Positions 1 through 11,678 are shown, numbered from the stretch's first letter. The stretch is 64,000 nt of DNA from Haematobia irritans (GCF_050003625.1 NC_134398.1:58737641-58801640); one strand, 5' to 3'. Notes: generated by a model not told the origin, from the sequence alone. Numbers and translations: made by a program.

Positions 1-494
1 AGAAAAATCGTTTCGGTAACATATACCCCAAACACAGTTTGCTTCAAGCATATATATTTTTAAGATTGGTCCAAACAAAATATTGTGTGTATTGTTCAAA
101 TATATTATGTTTCACCTTAGGGCACTGGTAGTAAAAAAAATTTAATGACATTTTCTTTGTGTGGATATATTTTTAATGCTCCAATTGGTTACTTCCATTA
201 TTTTACTTTCAGCATACTCTCTAGGTCTCTCTTTCTAAACACATATATGTTTATGTATAGGCTACTTCCAAATTAATATACATACGTTTGCATCTAAGCA
301 TATTATATTTACAAACATGTTAAGTCCCAAACATAATATGTTCTAACATATTAACATATATATCCCAAATATGTTATGCTAGTTTATTAACATTATATGC
401 TTGCACTTAAAAATATTGTGTTAAAAAATTTGAGTTCCAAACATATAATTTTTACACCCAAACATATGAAAAACGGTCTTTTTCGTCCGTGTGG
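1..494 (-). mobile_element. AT-rich TIR repeat, family D (cut by window start)
   Basis: The stretch is dense in short CATATGTT-type words and ends at the right with a terminal motif (tttttcgtccgtgt). The same body and end recur inverted at 6254 and again near 7405-7660 and 29946-30340. It has no ORF and looks like a non-autonomous DNA element (MITE). The left end lies outside the window. Confidence 0.6.
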
Positions 495-589
495 TTGAAC
501 GGGAAGAGTACTGGTTGAACTGCTCTGCTTGGGAGAATATCTGTCATCAATACCCCTGAAATTTGAAAGAAAACTATAATATTTGATTC

Positions 590-644
590 ATTGTGGTGGA
601 TATATAAGATTCGGCCCGGCCGAACTTACTGCTGTATATACTTG
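590..644 (+). mobile_element. 3' tail of lineage-A Helentron-like element
   Basis: Only the terminal segment is present: a GGTGGA box, the hairpin TTCGGCCCGGCCGAA (610-624) and the terminal TATATACTTG before T-rich DNA. It matches the 3' ends of the longer copies at 13330-14421 and 63725-64000. The rest of the element is missing or too diverged to see. Confidence 0.6.
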
Positions 645-695
645 TTTGTGTATAATTTTTTCTGATTTTTAGTTACTTTAAACAACTTATGCAGA

Positions 696-1044
696 GAGCC
701 ACCGTGGTGCAATCGTTAGCATGCCCGGTTTGCATACACAGGGTCGTGGGTTCAAACCCAGTTTCGACCAAACAAAAAATTTCCAGCGGTGGATTATCCC
801 ATCTCACATTGGTGACGTTTCTGAGTGTTTCAAATCTTCTCTAAATGGTTTCACTGCAATATGGAACGCCGTTCGGACTCGGCTATACAAATGAGGTCCC
901 TTGTCATTGAGCTTAACATATAATCGGGCAGCACTCAGTGATATGAGAGAAGTTCACCACGGTGGTAACACAATGAACTGCATAGTCTAAATGAGCCTGA
1001 AATATTGTGCTGCCACTATATCTAACTAACCCTAACCTAACTAA
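696..1044 (+). mobile_element. tRNA-derived SINE, family 1, copy 1
   Basis: The head is tRNA-like: an A-box-like stretch (gtggtgcaatcgttagcatg, 705-724) and a B-box-like GGGTTCAAACC (748-758). A non-tRNA body follows and ends in CCTAACCTAACTAAC. Copies occur inverted at 17910-18248 and 30548-30840. A near-perfect 9-bp flanking repeat (acttatgca at 685-693, acatatgca at 1044-1052) fits a target duplication from reverse-transcribed insertion. It is not a functional tRNA gene because no cloverleaf closes. Confidence 0.8.
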
Positions 1045-1139
1045 CATATGCAAACAATTATTAGAGTAAAAGAAATTTTCTCCATACATAACAATTCCAC
1101 GAACTAAAATAAAAGTAAATTGGTTTTAGTGAAATAGAA

Positions 1140-3340
1140 GGTTCAATAATAGACTATATTATTATTAAAAGCGACCACATGCAAAAGTGTCGAGGCGCCA
1201 GAGTAAAAAGACGACCCAAAATAGGAAGCGACCACTACCTCGTAGTTAATGGAAAAGTCGTCGAAACACCGTACAGAGTTAAGCACTGGAAAATAAATCT
1301 AAAATCGAAGATCAAACTGAAATAACAGAAGCTCAGGAATTATACGATAGTTTGGTTTCCGAAAAGATAAGCCACAGGGTGACAAGACGTCATAAATGCT
1401 TTGTGGGAAGCATGGAAATGGAAAAAGTATGTAGGCCACCAAACTACCCAAAAATATAATTTATATGAAGAAACGCGAATGAACGAATTCGGACATTTTA
1501 TGGAACAAAATCATCAGGAAAATAGAAAACTGTTTTACACCGAAAAAAAGTAAATTGTTTTATAGGAAGAATAAATTAACTCGTACGAAAATTGAACTAA
1601 ATTGTACTCCACATTTTGAGATTTCCACAAAGCGTTGTTAAAACCAGGAAAATTTAATACCTTGTTGTACTTTTTAAGTGCATTTCATGAAATTGCACCC
1701 TCTCATAGAAGAAAAAATTAACTGAAAATTAAGAACACTATCATTGGTGCCAAATCATGACCATTTTAACCATACATTCTTACTATTTTCGGGAATCATA
1801 CGAACATTTTCTTTGGTTTAGTTCATATTGAACGTATGCGTACGGTCATTGAACTTTATAACCAGGTTTTGTTCATAAAACAAACATACCGCATTCGCAA
1901 ACACCGGAAGAGTTGGAAGACCCAGGTTCAATATCGGAAGATGAATTAAACAATGCACTGCATAAGATGAAAATGGGAAAAGCAGCTGGACATGGCAACA
2001 TTTCACCAGAGCTGCTTCGTTATATGGGCATAGACGGAAAGAAGCACGTATTAGAAATAATGAATATGGCATGAAAACAAGCTACAATACCCAACGACGG
2101 GCAAATTGCTATAATCAACCCGATTTTCAAAACAGGAAATCAATTGTATGAAATATCGTTATTATCAGTGGCCTGCAAACTTTACTCCCGAATTCTTTTG
2201 GAAAGATTAAAATCTGAAGTTGAACACCATCTTGAAGAAGAAAAATTTGAATTCAGACCTAATCGAGAAATTCAAAAACTAATATTCACAATTTTATTTG
2301 GCGAGAAAACTATTCAATTCAACAAACAAACACATATCTGCTTTATAGATTTAGAAAAAAAAGCCTTCGACAGGATAAATGGCAGGACATATGGGAGGCA
2401 TTACATAATAGAAACGTAGGAAATAGGTACCCCTATCAAGAGAATAAAAAGTTTATTCGAAAGAAACACAGCATCAAAAGAATTTATAACAACACAAGCG
2501 GTGAGACAGGGTGACATCTTGAGCACATATTTGTTCGTAATACTCATTGACGATGTGGTCATTGGGAATTGGAAAATCGAACCTGTGAAGATATCTCTGT
2601 TGGCATATGCGGATGATATGGCTATTCTAGCGAACAACAAAGGCTTCCACATAAACACAGATAAATCCGAGACGAAGATAATAAGCAGGGACAAAACAGA
2701 CACCAAATAATTGTAGGACAAACACCACTGCAACAAGTGGAACAATTTCGTTACCTAGGGGTAACGATAAGCAAAGATGAAACAGAGACTTAAAAACCAG
2801 TATTGCGGCCACTGCTAAACTCTATCAATTACTGAATAAGAACTTCATTAGTAAATGAGAAGTATCAATAGAGATGAAAGTAGCAGTCTATAATTCGACA
2901 TATATTCCCACGCCTACACATGGAAGCGAATTGTGGGCCCAGACAACGAAAAACAAAAGCAGAATCCAAGCTACGGAATGAAATACCTACGACGAGCTAT
3001 AGGAAAAACGAGAAGAGATAGAATAAGAAACGATGTCATATGATCTACTCTATCCTCAGAACCTCTAAACGACAGGATAGAAAGGAATAAATTAAGATGG
3101 TACGGACATATGTAAGATTTCCGAAACTATTTTTCATAGCCAGGCCATCAGGCAGAAGAAGGCCGAGTTAGAAAGAGAACAATATGGCAAGACACCATCA
3201 ATGCATTTATGACAGAACGAAATATGGACGCAAAACTGCGAAAAACTTAGTCCAAAAATAGAGCAGAATGGAGAAAAATATACAAAAAATATACACTGAA
3301 AGATAGACGGAGACTTGGAATAAGTAAGATATAATTATGG
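1140..3340 (+). pseudogene. Decayed non-LTR retrotransposon (LINE) ORF2
   Basis: Conceptual translation in shifting frames gives a recognisable LINE ORF2. Near 1205-1240 there is GSDHYLV, the last motif of an apurinic-type endonuclease. Near 1930-2140 comes the RT thumbprint KMGKAAGHGNISPELL, with a stop just after. At 2144-2419 lies an RT palm segment with FIDLEKKAFDR, and at 2501-2710 a segment with RQGDILS and the catalytic YADDMA. Beyond 2710 the frame breaks again, but VEQFRYLGVTISKD and a C-terminal YLRRAIGKTRRDRIRN-like segment can be read to about 3130. Several frameshifts and stops make it inactive. The clade cannot be fixed from these fragments; a CR1/Jockey-like or RTE-like origin is possible. 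Both ends are approximate, with no clear poly-A or target duplication. Confidence 0.8.
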
Positions 3341-3960
3341 CCCAACTACTTTCAACGTATAATGACTTTGTCAGTCATTTCTAGAAAAAGGAACCAAATT
3401 CGAACATATCTCCACTGTTTCTAAAATTTTGATGTTTAATTGTTATTGTAAATCTTAAAAATAAAAATATTTACTATGTCATATTACATACAATGCGAAA
3501 ACCGAACATATTAATACCCTTATGATGGAGAATATAACAAAACTTAAAAATAGTTTAGTAATAAGGATTTGCTTTTCTTGTAGAACAATTTCTCCAAATG
3601 CTATGATTATCCCACAATATTATTATTTATATTATTGCATACTATTGTGCCATTTATCAGAACACCCTAGTTTTTAAAATACAAATTTTCCAGAACAATT
3701 ATCAAATATTTTAATAAGTAACCAAAATGACTTTGGTTGAATATCAATTTTGAGGTTCTAATAGTAATTGGATAGAGAGGGAGAGAGAGAGACATATTAC
3801 TGTAAAATACTTTGAATGTAGCAACCATGCGTCCAGACTACCGCTTAAATCTCTCTATATTCAATGCCGTCTCCCTTTAATTATTCTTAATTAAACTTTT
3901 TTCTAAATTTCTCCCATTCATTTTAATTTATTCTCATTCTTGTGTGTGTTTTCCTTACAG
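3341..3960 (+). other. Presumed intron upstream of beat exon
   Basis: No gene or repeat unit is recognised here. A short (GA)n run lies at about 3776-3794. The last 60 bases form a T/C-rich tract ending in ttttccttacag, a strong 3' splice site. Confidence 0.5.
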
Positions 3961-4175
3961 ATTTTGCAATTGCCTTGCGAGATGTGCGCGTTCAAATACC
4001 ACATGCGGTGAGACGGGGCGAAAGAGCCATACTGAAATGTCTCTACGACTTGGAAGGGGATAGCCTCTACTCTGTCAAATGGTATAAAGGACGAAGAGAA
4101 TTTTATAGTTTTACCCCAAAAGAGTCGCCCGCAATGAAAGTTTTTCAATTTACTGGCATTGGTGTTAGAGTTGAT
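3961..4175 (+). CDS. Internal exon of a beaten-path (beat) family gene, Ig domain N-half
   Basis: The 215-nt exon is bounded by a polypyrimidine tract with acceptor ttttccttacag (AG at 3959-3960) and the consensus donor gtaagt (4176). It begins with two bases of a split codon and ends on a codon boundary, giving 71 full codons. The protein reads ALRDVRVQIPHAVRRGERA, then LKC, YDLEGDSLYSVKWYKGRREF and PAMKVF. This is the signature of the first immunoglobulin domain of insect Beat proteins, with the strand-B cysteine and strand-C tryptophan; the pairing cysteine must lie in the next exon. Beat proteins are secreted or GPI-anchored neuronal Ig proteins that bind Side-family receptors in axon guidance (family knowledge). 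The paralogue cannot be assigned from one exon. Translation past the donor continues for 55 codons but is intronic. No other exon of this gene was recognised. Confidence 0.9.
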
Positions 4176-4928
4176 GTAAGTACTAAAAAACGTTCAATGT
4201 TCAGCCACAGCATCAAGTCAAATGGAATAAAGGCAAGCAAAAAAAAATTACAATCAATAGCTAAGAAACCACAAGAAAGACAAACGCACGCTCTATGGCG
4301 TAAAATTGCGTTGAGCTCTCAAAAGCGTAAACTTTACACATAAAAGTCAAGGGAAAAAAACTGTGTCATGTGTTTAAGGTTTAGAGAAGAATGAAGAAAG
4401 TATGCGAACAATTCGGTATAAATGTTAAGGATCGAATATGTTGGATCCTACAATAGGTAGATATTGGAGTGGACTAAAAGTGAAATTTAAAAAAGAAAAC
4501 ATCCTTTTGTATCAACCCCACCATAGAATTGAGACTAAGGAATGGAATTTGTAAAAGATCGGAATTTGATTTCCGAGCATTCAATGCGCTTACATTCTCG
4601 ATCAAGGATAAATTTAGGTTAATAAGTTTTACTAACAGAAACAAAAGGAAACATGAACAATTCAAGAATAAGCACTAAAATTTTTAAATAAAAACAAGTA
4701 CTCCCAGAGAAATAACCAGGAATGGCGTTCAAAACGATCTGTTTATGAAAGTGAATCGATGTACATATGGTGTTAAACGGAGAACAAACGGTGTCAATTT
4801 GACAGCGATAAAATGACACCATGAAATCGTAATGGTGAATGCACGATTTAACTTTTGATGACAAACAAAAGCTATGAGGACCCAAATTCGAGTCATGTAT
4901 CGGAGAATTAATTTACGACTATAGAAAG
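4176..4928 (+). other. Presumed intron, no recognised content
   Basis: The stretch starts with a strong donor site and contains no long ORF, repeat unit or RNA gene that I can identify. It runs to the TA dinucleotide where the mariner element is inserted. Confidence 0.4.
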
Positions 4929-4930
4929 TA

Positions 4931-6214
4931 CGAGGGCGGTTCGGAAACTTCTTAGCCTATCAATGAAAGAGAAAAGTTAGTTTTACAAAAATATTTTTAT
5001 TTTTCAATATAATCTCCTGAAACTTCAATACACTTAGTCCAACGCTTTTCTAGCAATTCTATACTTTGATTAAAATAGTTTTTCTCAAGGTATTCAAAAT
5101 AGTGGTTTACAACTGCAATTGCTTCTTCATTTGAGGTAAAATGCTTGCCAGCAAGGAATTTTTTTAGATTTAGGGAACAAGTAAAAGTCACAGGGAGCTA
5201 AATCAGGAGAATAAGGTGGGTGGTCAAGCAACTCGTACCTTAATTCGTTGATTTTAGCCATTGTTAAAACACTCTTGTGCGCTGATGCGTGGTCTTGATG
5301 AAGAATTATTTTTTTGTGTTGTAAGCCAGGACGTTTTTCTCGAATATGTACATTTAATTGATCCAAAAGCTTGCAATAGTACTCTGAATTTATTGTTTTA
5401 CCCTTTTGCAGATAGTCAATCAATAAAATACCTTTGAAGTCCCAAAACACCGTTGCCATAACCTTACCAGCCGATTGAATTGTTTTTGCCTTCTTTGGGG
5501 CACTTCCTCCAGCTTCAGTCCATTGTTTGGATTGTTCTTTTGACTCTGGAGTATAGTGGTGGATCCATGTCTCATCAACAGTTATGAAACGACGCTTAAA
5601 ATCCATTTTATTTCGCTTTAAACGATCCAAAGAAGCTTGGGAAATGTTCATTCTTATGCGTTTTTGATCGACTGCTAACAAATGCGGCACCCATCTTGCA
5701 GAAAGCTTTTTCATCTGTAGTTCTTCATGCAAAATTAAATGGACTCGATCATTTGAGATGCCCATGATATTAGCAATTTCAAGCACTTTTATTCGTCGAT
5801 CATTTAATACCATATCATGCACTTTGGCTAAAATTTCTGGTGGTGTTTTTGGACATCCACTACGTGGTTCATCTTCAATGCTTGTACGACCACGTTTAAA
5901 TTCAGCAACCCAATTTTTTGCTGTTGAAGTAGCACTTTCACCTAACACATTCACCATATCATTATGAATTTCTTGTCCCGATAAACCTTTTTTATGTAAT
6001 TATTTAATGACAGCACGCATTTCTAATTTTTCCATTGTAAAAAAATTGCGGATGCGTCTTTTTTGAACACCTGTTTCTATATGAAGGAGTTGTCAGACCG
6101 AAACAAAATTTAACAAGTGATCATATCAGAGATGGAAATTTCCAAAACACTTAACTTTTTTCTGTTTATACCGCGCTTTTTGTGCTAGGCTAAGAAGTTT
6201 CCGAATTGCACTCG
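4931..6214 (-). mobile_element. mariner transposon with TIRs and TA duplication
   Basis: The inverted ends (ttcggaaacttcttagcct at the left, its complement at the right) agree at about 25 of the terminal 28 bases. TA dinucleotides at 4929-4930 and 6215-6216 flank the element. The 1284-bp length is standard for mariner. The single gene reads from right to left and is described separately. The target was otherwise unremarkable AT-rich DNA next to a D-family repeat. Confidence 0.92.
4997..6035 (-). pseudogene. mariner transposase, one stop and one frameshift
   Basis: From the initiator ATG at 6033-6035 (MEKLEMRAV) the reading frame has room for about 346 residues, the usual mariner length. A TAA stop falls at 6000-6002, twelve codons in, where family members have a sense codon. 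Translation resumes with the helix-turn-helix region and then the catalytic core. The DD34D residues are all visible: VDETWIHHYTPE, HQDHASAHKS (normally HQDNAPAH) and SPDLAPCDFYLFP. Near 5165 a one-base frameshift separates the catalytic domain from the C-terminal KKFLAGKHFTSNEEA, which continues in another frame to the stop at 4997. The enzyme would cut and paste DNA at TA sites; this copy cannot make it. The two lesions and well-preserved TIRs suggest a fairly young inactivation. Confidence 0.9.
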
Positions 6215-6253
6215 TAACATATGTCCATATTTCAATACCACTATTTAAAGCTA

Positions 6254-6762
6254 CACGGACGAAAAATACTGTTTTTCATATGTTTGGGTGTAAAAATTAT
6301 ATATTTGAAATTTTTTAACACAATATTTTTAAGTGCAAGCGTACAATGTTCATAAACTAGCATAACATGTTTGGGACATATATGTTAATATGTTACAACA
6401 TATTATGTTTGGGACATAAAATGTTTGTAATTTATAATATGTTTGGATGCAAGCATATATTAATTTAGAAATAGCCTATAAGCATATACATATGTGTTTA
6501 GAAACAGAGACCTAGAGAGTATGCTGCAAGTAAGATAATGGAAGTAACCAATTGGCGCCTTAAAAATATATATACACAGAGAAAATTGCATTAAAATTTT
6601 TTTCTACCAGTATATGGCTAAGGTGAAACATAATATGTTTGAACGATACAAACAAAAGTTTGTTTGGACCAATCCTGAAAATATATATGCTTGAAGCAAA
6701 ATTTGTTTCGGGCATATGTTACAGAAGTGATATTTTTTTTTTTTTGGTGTATAAACCGTCCT
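6254..6762 (+). mobile_element. Family D TIR repeat, short form
   Basis: It starts with tacacggacgaaaaa, close to the inverse of the end of the copy at 1-494, and ends in a long T-run followed by ggtgtata. The interior is built of CATATGTT/AACATAT words. There is no ORF. It abuts the mariner on its left and a Helentron-like fragment on its right. Confidence 0.6.
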
Positions 6763-6935
6763 CCAATTTGGAGCCGTGACCCCAACTTTTATCCGATTTA
6801 TCTGAAATTCAAAATATATATGTATTTCAAGTCCACAAGTATGAGTGCCAAATTTGATACGTACCGTTCCTCGCTTTGGTATAGACTTATAGACACCGCA
6901 ATTTTTATCCTATTTGCCTAAAATTGGAAATCCTA
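6763..6935 (+). mobile_element. Helentron-like fragment, lineage C
   Basis: The stretch carries diverged versions of the tandem-unit words found in the larger elements: atccgatttatctgaaattc and gtgccaaatttg. Only a part of about one unit remains, so the assignment is tentative. Confidence 0.3.
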
Positions 6936-7400
6936 AATTACTTTAGGGGCATATTTTTTTATATGCTTAAAAAAAATTCTCCCAAACAATATTGTGCTCA
7001 AAATTTTATTTATTTATTTATTTATTTACAATCATAATGAATTATGAAAATAAACAGGTAATATAGGTGCTAACAACATAGGTTTTCGACCTGAATGCTC
7101 AAAATTTTGTTTCTGCCTAATTGTATATTCCCCCACATCTTTCTCACTTCCACGAGATTTTTTAGTTCTTAGCACTTTTTTCTGTGATACAAACATTGTA
7201 GAAGAAATTATTCAATTTTATGATTTTTTGTATTTTAATTTTACCTTTTGCCGGACGGGGATTCGAACAGCGGACCACACAGTTTGTAAGGATCAAAGAA
7301 GTAGCAGATCAATTGCCCAAGGAAAAATAAAATGTTAAGTTTGTAATAACAAGCAACAACCACCAACTTAATTCAATATCGCTCCCTGTTAAATAGCGCT
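6936..7400 (-). mobile_element. Fragment of long-form family D with SINE-2 module
   Basis: Near 7115-7330 the sequence matches the SINE-2 module seen at 50716-50930 and 56808-57000: a body with tttttagttcttagcac and gaagaaattattcaatttta, then a degraded tRNA-like head (gggattcgaacagcgg is the complement of a B box). A TTTA-rich stretch near 7005-7100 seems to be extra to this copy. The termini are not clear. Confidence 0.5.
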
Positions 7401-7404
7401 CCAA

Positions 7405-7660
7405 GCTACTAAACACATATATGTTTATAGGCTATTTCTAAATTAATATATGTTTGCATCCAAGCATATTATATTTACAAACATTTTATGTCCCAAACAT
7501 AATATGTTCTAACATATTAACATATATGTCCCAAACATGTTATGCTAGTTTATGAACATTATATGCTTGCACTCAAAAATATTGTGTTTAAAAATTTATG
7601 TTCCAAACATATAATGTTTATAGCCAAACATATGAAAAACAGTCTTTTTCATCCGTGTAC
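7405..7660 (-). mobile_element. Family D TIR repeat, partial
   Basis: It is a near copy of the right half of the repeat at 1-494, ending in catatgaaaaacagtc and tcatccgtgta. The left part is missing or replaced by the neighbouring fragment. Confidence 0.55.
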
Positions 7661-8200
7661 AAATAGGCATGGTGATATGTTGCGGGTCCATGGTTTGGTA
7701 TAGCCATAGGCCAATATCCTGGTTTGATTTTTTGGGCTTATTCTTTGTATCGTTCCATGTTTTCGTTAAACCCCCATAAATACAGATGTCCCTATTTGAC
7801 TTCTTCTTCTAGCTTCTAGAAATCGTAATATAATGGTGATGGGGGTATAAAAAGTTTGTCTTTCCATTTGTAATACACCGAAATATCGATTTCCCACTAC
7901 ATAAAGTATATATATTCTTGCACGTCTATCGGTCTATTTTAATAACGCAACAACCTTCAATAACGGCGCTATCCTGCTGAAATTTGGCACAGATTCGTTT
8001 TTTGTCTGCAGGCATGTCAAATTCGAATATAAGCTACATCGGAACATGTTTTGTTTTGTTGCTAAAAACCGTATAAAATTTTAAATTTTGATGTATTGTA
8101 AGACCGCAACGTGGTATGTTTGATATAGCCCTCATATAGACCCATCTCCCAATTTGCTATCCGATTTGCCTGAAGGTACTTTAGATATCATAAGAAAAGT
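7661..8200 (+). mobile_element. Helentron-like (mini-me-type) fragment, lineage C
   Basis: Near 7835-7935 there is gggggtataaaaagtttgtc, a conserved AACACATCGAAATATTG-like stretch and ataaagtatatatattctt, the core shared with the elements at 13330 and 27500. The (GTCY)n tract and clear 153-bp units are absent. It is a partial or highly diverged copy. Confidence 0.45.
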
Positions 8201-9961
8201 TTTTAATTTTATCTTTTGGAATGTTCATTGAAAAGTAAACATCATATATTTATAGAATATAGATCTCGACATAGTCATATAAATCTTTAATCCATCTTGT
8301 ATCCAAATCATTAGCTCATTAAATTGTAAAATGTCGATAGGTTACAGAAAACATAACAAACACAAATAACTAATTTTACAGTAGCGTGCAAAAACGGAAA
8401 AGAATTCGAAAAACTGCAAATATTGCTGTCAAATTTTGGCTAGGCTGTCTACAGCCTGCAGAAAAGTGCCTTCAACATTTAGCACCCTTTAAAATTTCAT
8501 TGTGTTTTGGTATCAGAGAACAAAGCAAAAAAACACAGAGGAGAACAAATGAATTTGGAGTGGCTAAAAATAAGAAATTTCCATATTCCATGCTCATAGC
8601 CACAGGATGTTGAATTTTTGTCACTGCTGTCGTTTCAATGGAGTGACCGCCATTTGTGGGTGGTGGTTTTTGGGTTCATTTTATTTTCCACTTGCAAAAT
8701 TTCAAGGCAAATTGAGCTTAAAGTTATTTGACTTTATGCCTGATGCCCTTAGTTTGTCTTTTTCCGAATGCCACTCAAATCATCCCTTTTCACAGCTTTG
8801 GTGAAGAGTTTGGTTGAAAAAGAGGCAATACGGATATAAATTACAGCATCCATTTAAAACGTAAAAAAAAAAACTTTTTTCAACAATTTTTTGATAATTG
8901 GTAACTTTTTTATTTTCAAGGAATATGAATATTAATGGAAATTCGTCGGGAATTTTTTTATGTGTCTGACATGAAAATTTTTATTACACAAATGGAATAT
9001 AGTAGAGTAAATTGTCCAAAAACTCTGTATTAAGAGAGAACGAAGGTCATATTTAATTTCCTGTCATAGAACGTCAAATATACAATGTCTTATATTCAGT
9101 TGTAGATATATTTATATCTTCCACTATATGGGGGAGCGGGATAATTTGACCTAATCTAAGAGATTGAAACCACCGCTACAAAAGAACCACGTAAGTGATG
9201 CCCGCTTTTTAAACGTGTTTTTTTTCTTCTTTGTGTGTACTTGTTATACCCACAGGAAAAGTGTTTAGTTCAATTTTACCCAATTTGAGCAATTTTTTTA
9301 ATCATTTTTTCATACTTTAAACGTGAACTAAAACTGTGAAAAAACATTAATACAAATTATGTACACAATTTTAATTTTAAAGTAGTTTATAGTTTACGAA
9401 AATGGGTGAAGTTTGCTGGAAATGTGTTCATAAGTTCCTCAAATGAGTAAATTTAACTTAAATTGTGCCTGTATAAAGAAATTTTAAAAGATTTTAATTT
9501 AAATTTTTTTCTAATATATGTAATTGTGTTAAACAACAAAAAATATTATTTTTAATAAATTTTCTTAAATTTGACATAAGTTATTAACTTATTTGTATCA
9601 TTTTGTAATTACTAAACTATTTTAGTTAAAATATTCTAATATAAACTGTAATGCAGGTATGCAGAAGTTCAACAGCAATATTTTTATCTTAATGATTTTC
9701 TAAACATAATCACTTCTACAAATGTGTGTTGGATAGTAAATGTAATATCAGAGTATCTATAGTTATTGTGGCCCACAACAAAAATATCACTAATTACGGA
9801 ATGTACGATCCAACAAAGAGAGAAAAACCAAACATTGACAGAGGCAATGACAACCCAACTATTCCAAATTAAAAGCACGAAAGAGAAGGGAATATCCAAA
9901 CATCAAATATCAAACATAGCACCCGCACTATATCTCTATATTAGCAGCGGTTTAAGCCAAG
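8201..9961. other. No recognised gene; AT-rich
   Basis: Short ORFs near 8386-8804 have no recognisable domain and no splice context. A pyrimidine-rich stretch at about 9160-9250 recurs at 15384-15475 and is probably a dispersed repeat. The remainder (about 9255-9750) is homopolymer-rich and featureless. Confidence 0.3.
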
Positions 9962-10045
9962 CTTAACATAGCCGAGTGGGTAAAAGCCCAGCATTGCAAT
10001 TAATAAACCCAGGATCTAGCTCTGTTCGGGCAGATACTTATTTTT
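9962..10045 (+). repeat. Degenerate tRNA-like SINE head
   Basis: The segment has an A-box-like tagccgagtgggtaaaagc and, about 40 bases on, gatctagctctgttcgggca, which may be a decayed B box. It resembles the Leu/Ser-tRNA-type heads at about 15775-15845 and 49440-49520 in opposite orientation. Low confidence because the B box is weak. Confidence 0.35.
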
Positions 10046-10960
10046 TATTATTATTTTTTTTTTGCGAAATTTATTTTTCTACGTGCTTCATGTTCTTTCT
10101 CTGGTCATTCTGGTCAATTACAATAATACAAGAAGGTACCGAAACACAAGCAATTATTGTATTACATTTGCAGTCAGTAACTGTATAGTCACGAGCTCTT
10201 GATTTCATATAAAATCACAAGTTGGATGACAATGAATTAACAATCACCGTAGTGATTCGATAGTGATAGATTTTCTCTAGTTGGACAAATTAAAACTTAA
10301 ACTTATTACAGTGTCTTTCTACAGAAGTCTGTGAAATTGATTGATTAGACAAAAGTGACTAGATACCAAATTACTCTTTACATGCACTGGAGTGGGTCAT
10401 GTTTTTTTTTTTTTTTTTTTTTTTGTTCTTGTTTAATTTTACAAAGTGAGTGTTCCATAACTAATAATCAACTGAATTTAATATCACTTAAATTTCCAAC
10501 AGACGGTCCACTCAGTGAAAATTTTTATTTCTATGGAACAGATATTTCGAAGAAAACTCCCGTAGAAACAAATAGCATTATCTCACAAAGGCAAGAGACC
10601 CAGCGTGCGACATATGACCGTCGTAATAAGGAATGTACTCTATATAACTATGTATGTAAACGCGAATTGCGAGTGGCCGGCTAGTGTGCTTCTTGTGTGC
10701 AACCACTTAGGCAAATTTTTTTGGGAGTGTGCCTCTCTCCTGAAATCCACTACCAAAATGCAATTTTTTTGCTTAGAGGAACGAAGCTTTTCAGTCTCGT
10801 GGGAAGATTCCCACATAGCTGGATCAGAAGAAATCCCAAGTAACAGTGCAAAACCCAATGGGGTCTTCACTCAATATGGAGGAAGAAACCTAATTAAACA
10901 AACTTTACCACCAGTAGATCTTAAGTGATAAGACATCCTTTTGGTTTCCGTCGCGCACTA
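10046..10960. other. Unassigned stretch with long poly-T
   Basis: A homopolymer T tract sits at about 10402-10424. The rest (10430-10940) is less AT-rich than its surroundings and does not match another repeat in this window. Overlapping short ORFs at about 10355-10930 show no domain. It may be single-copy intronic DNA. Confidence 0.3.
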
Positions 10961-10964
10961 TTAA

Positions 10965-11206
10965 CCCTCTAATGCCCAAGCCCGCCTTTAGGCGGTCTTC
11001 ATTTAATAAAGAAGCTTTTATTAAAACACACTTTAAGACAACAAAAATGGGCAAAATAAAAAGAAAACTTATTTGAAACTATTCAAGAGTTTTTGCAGCA
11101 TATGCTGAATTTTACAGTATACATTGGTCTTGCTTAGTTCTCTTGCTTTTGTGTCGTTAACATTGAAAATTTAATCAGCTGGGAAAAAAATTGGGGCATT
11201 AGAGGG
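10965..11206. mobile_element. piggyBac-like MITE 1 (TTAA flanked)
   Basis: Perfect inverted ends CCCTCTAATGCCC and GGGCATTAGAGGG are bounded by TTAA at 10961-10964 and 11207-11210. The right copy has one or two extra G before the repeat. TTAA duplication with ends beginning CCC is characteristic of piggyBac-type elements. At 242 bp with no ORF it is non-autonomous. Confidence 0.8.
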
Positions 11207-11409
11207 TTAAAATGTTTTATTAAAATTAAAGCAAGACGATTTAGCACCTATCTGGCAAAATGTTCTAGATGTAAGTATTCCAGCACTCAAGAAACCACAA
11301 CAACCTATAGATGTTCATCGAGGTCTCGACGTGCAGCAATATGGTTGAAATGGTGGTGAGTAAAATGAGCCAAGTTTTTAATTTACTCTTTGAAAATTTT
11401 GCCTCTTAA

Positions 11410-11678
11410 CCCTGGACAGTTATCCTTCGTCAAAATGACGACGCGTAATTTCATATTCGATCTAAAATGCATTTTAGTCGATTGGGAAATGATAACTAAA
11501 TCAGCAATTTTATGATTTTTAGTTTTATACTAATTAAAAACAAATTGAATTAAAAAAAAATCTCAATTTTGTTTCCCATTTTTGCTCACGATGCCTACTA
11601 AAGCGTCTTGAAATAAGCCGTAGTCAAAATGACGAAGGATGACGTTAGTGTACAAAAAATAAGGATGACTTTCCAGGG
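11410..11678. mobile_element. piggyBac-like MITE 2 (TTAA flanked)
   Basis: The ends CCCTGGA and TCCAGGG lie inside TTAA at 11406-11409 and 11679-11682. Just inside are subterminal inverted motifs (tccttcgtcaaaatgacg at the left; gtcaaaatgacgaagga at the right), each containing a small palindrome around GTCAAAATGAC. It has no ORF. It is only 200 bp from MITE 1 but has a different terminal sequence. Confidence 0.75.

Noticed and set aside
696..770. Candidate tRNA genes at SINE heads (also 15775-15845, 35505-35580, 51041-51060)
   Set aside because: A and B boxes are present but no acceptor stem closes and SINE bodies follow. They are tRNA-derived repeats.
1028..1045. Telomere-like CCCTAACCTAAC
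   Set aside because: It is the 3' tail of SINE family 1, seen again at the end of the copy at 17910.
4176..4343. Continuation of the beat reading frame after 4175
   Set aside because: The frame stays open by chance, but a consensus gtaagt donor lies at 4176 and the peptide beyond loses all similarity to the Beat Ig domain.
10355..10930. Overlapping ORFs of about 107-109 codons
   Set aside because: No domain, a poly-T run in the first, no splice or promoter context and no frame preference.
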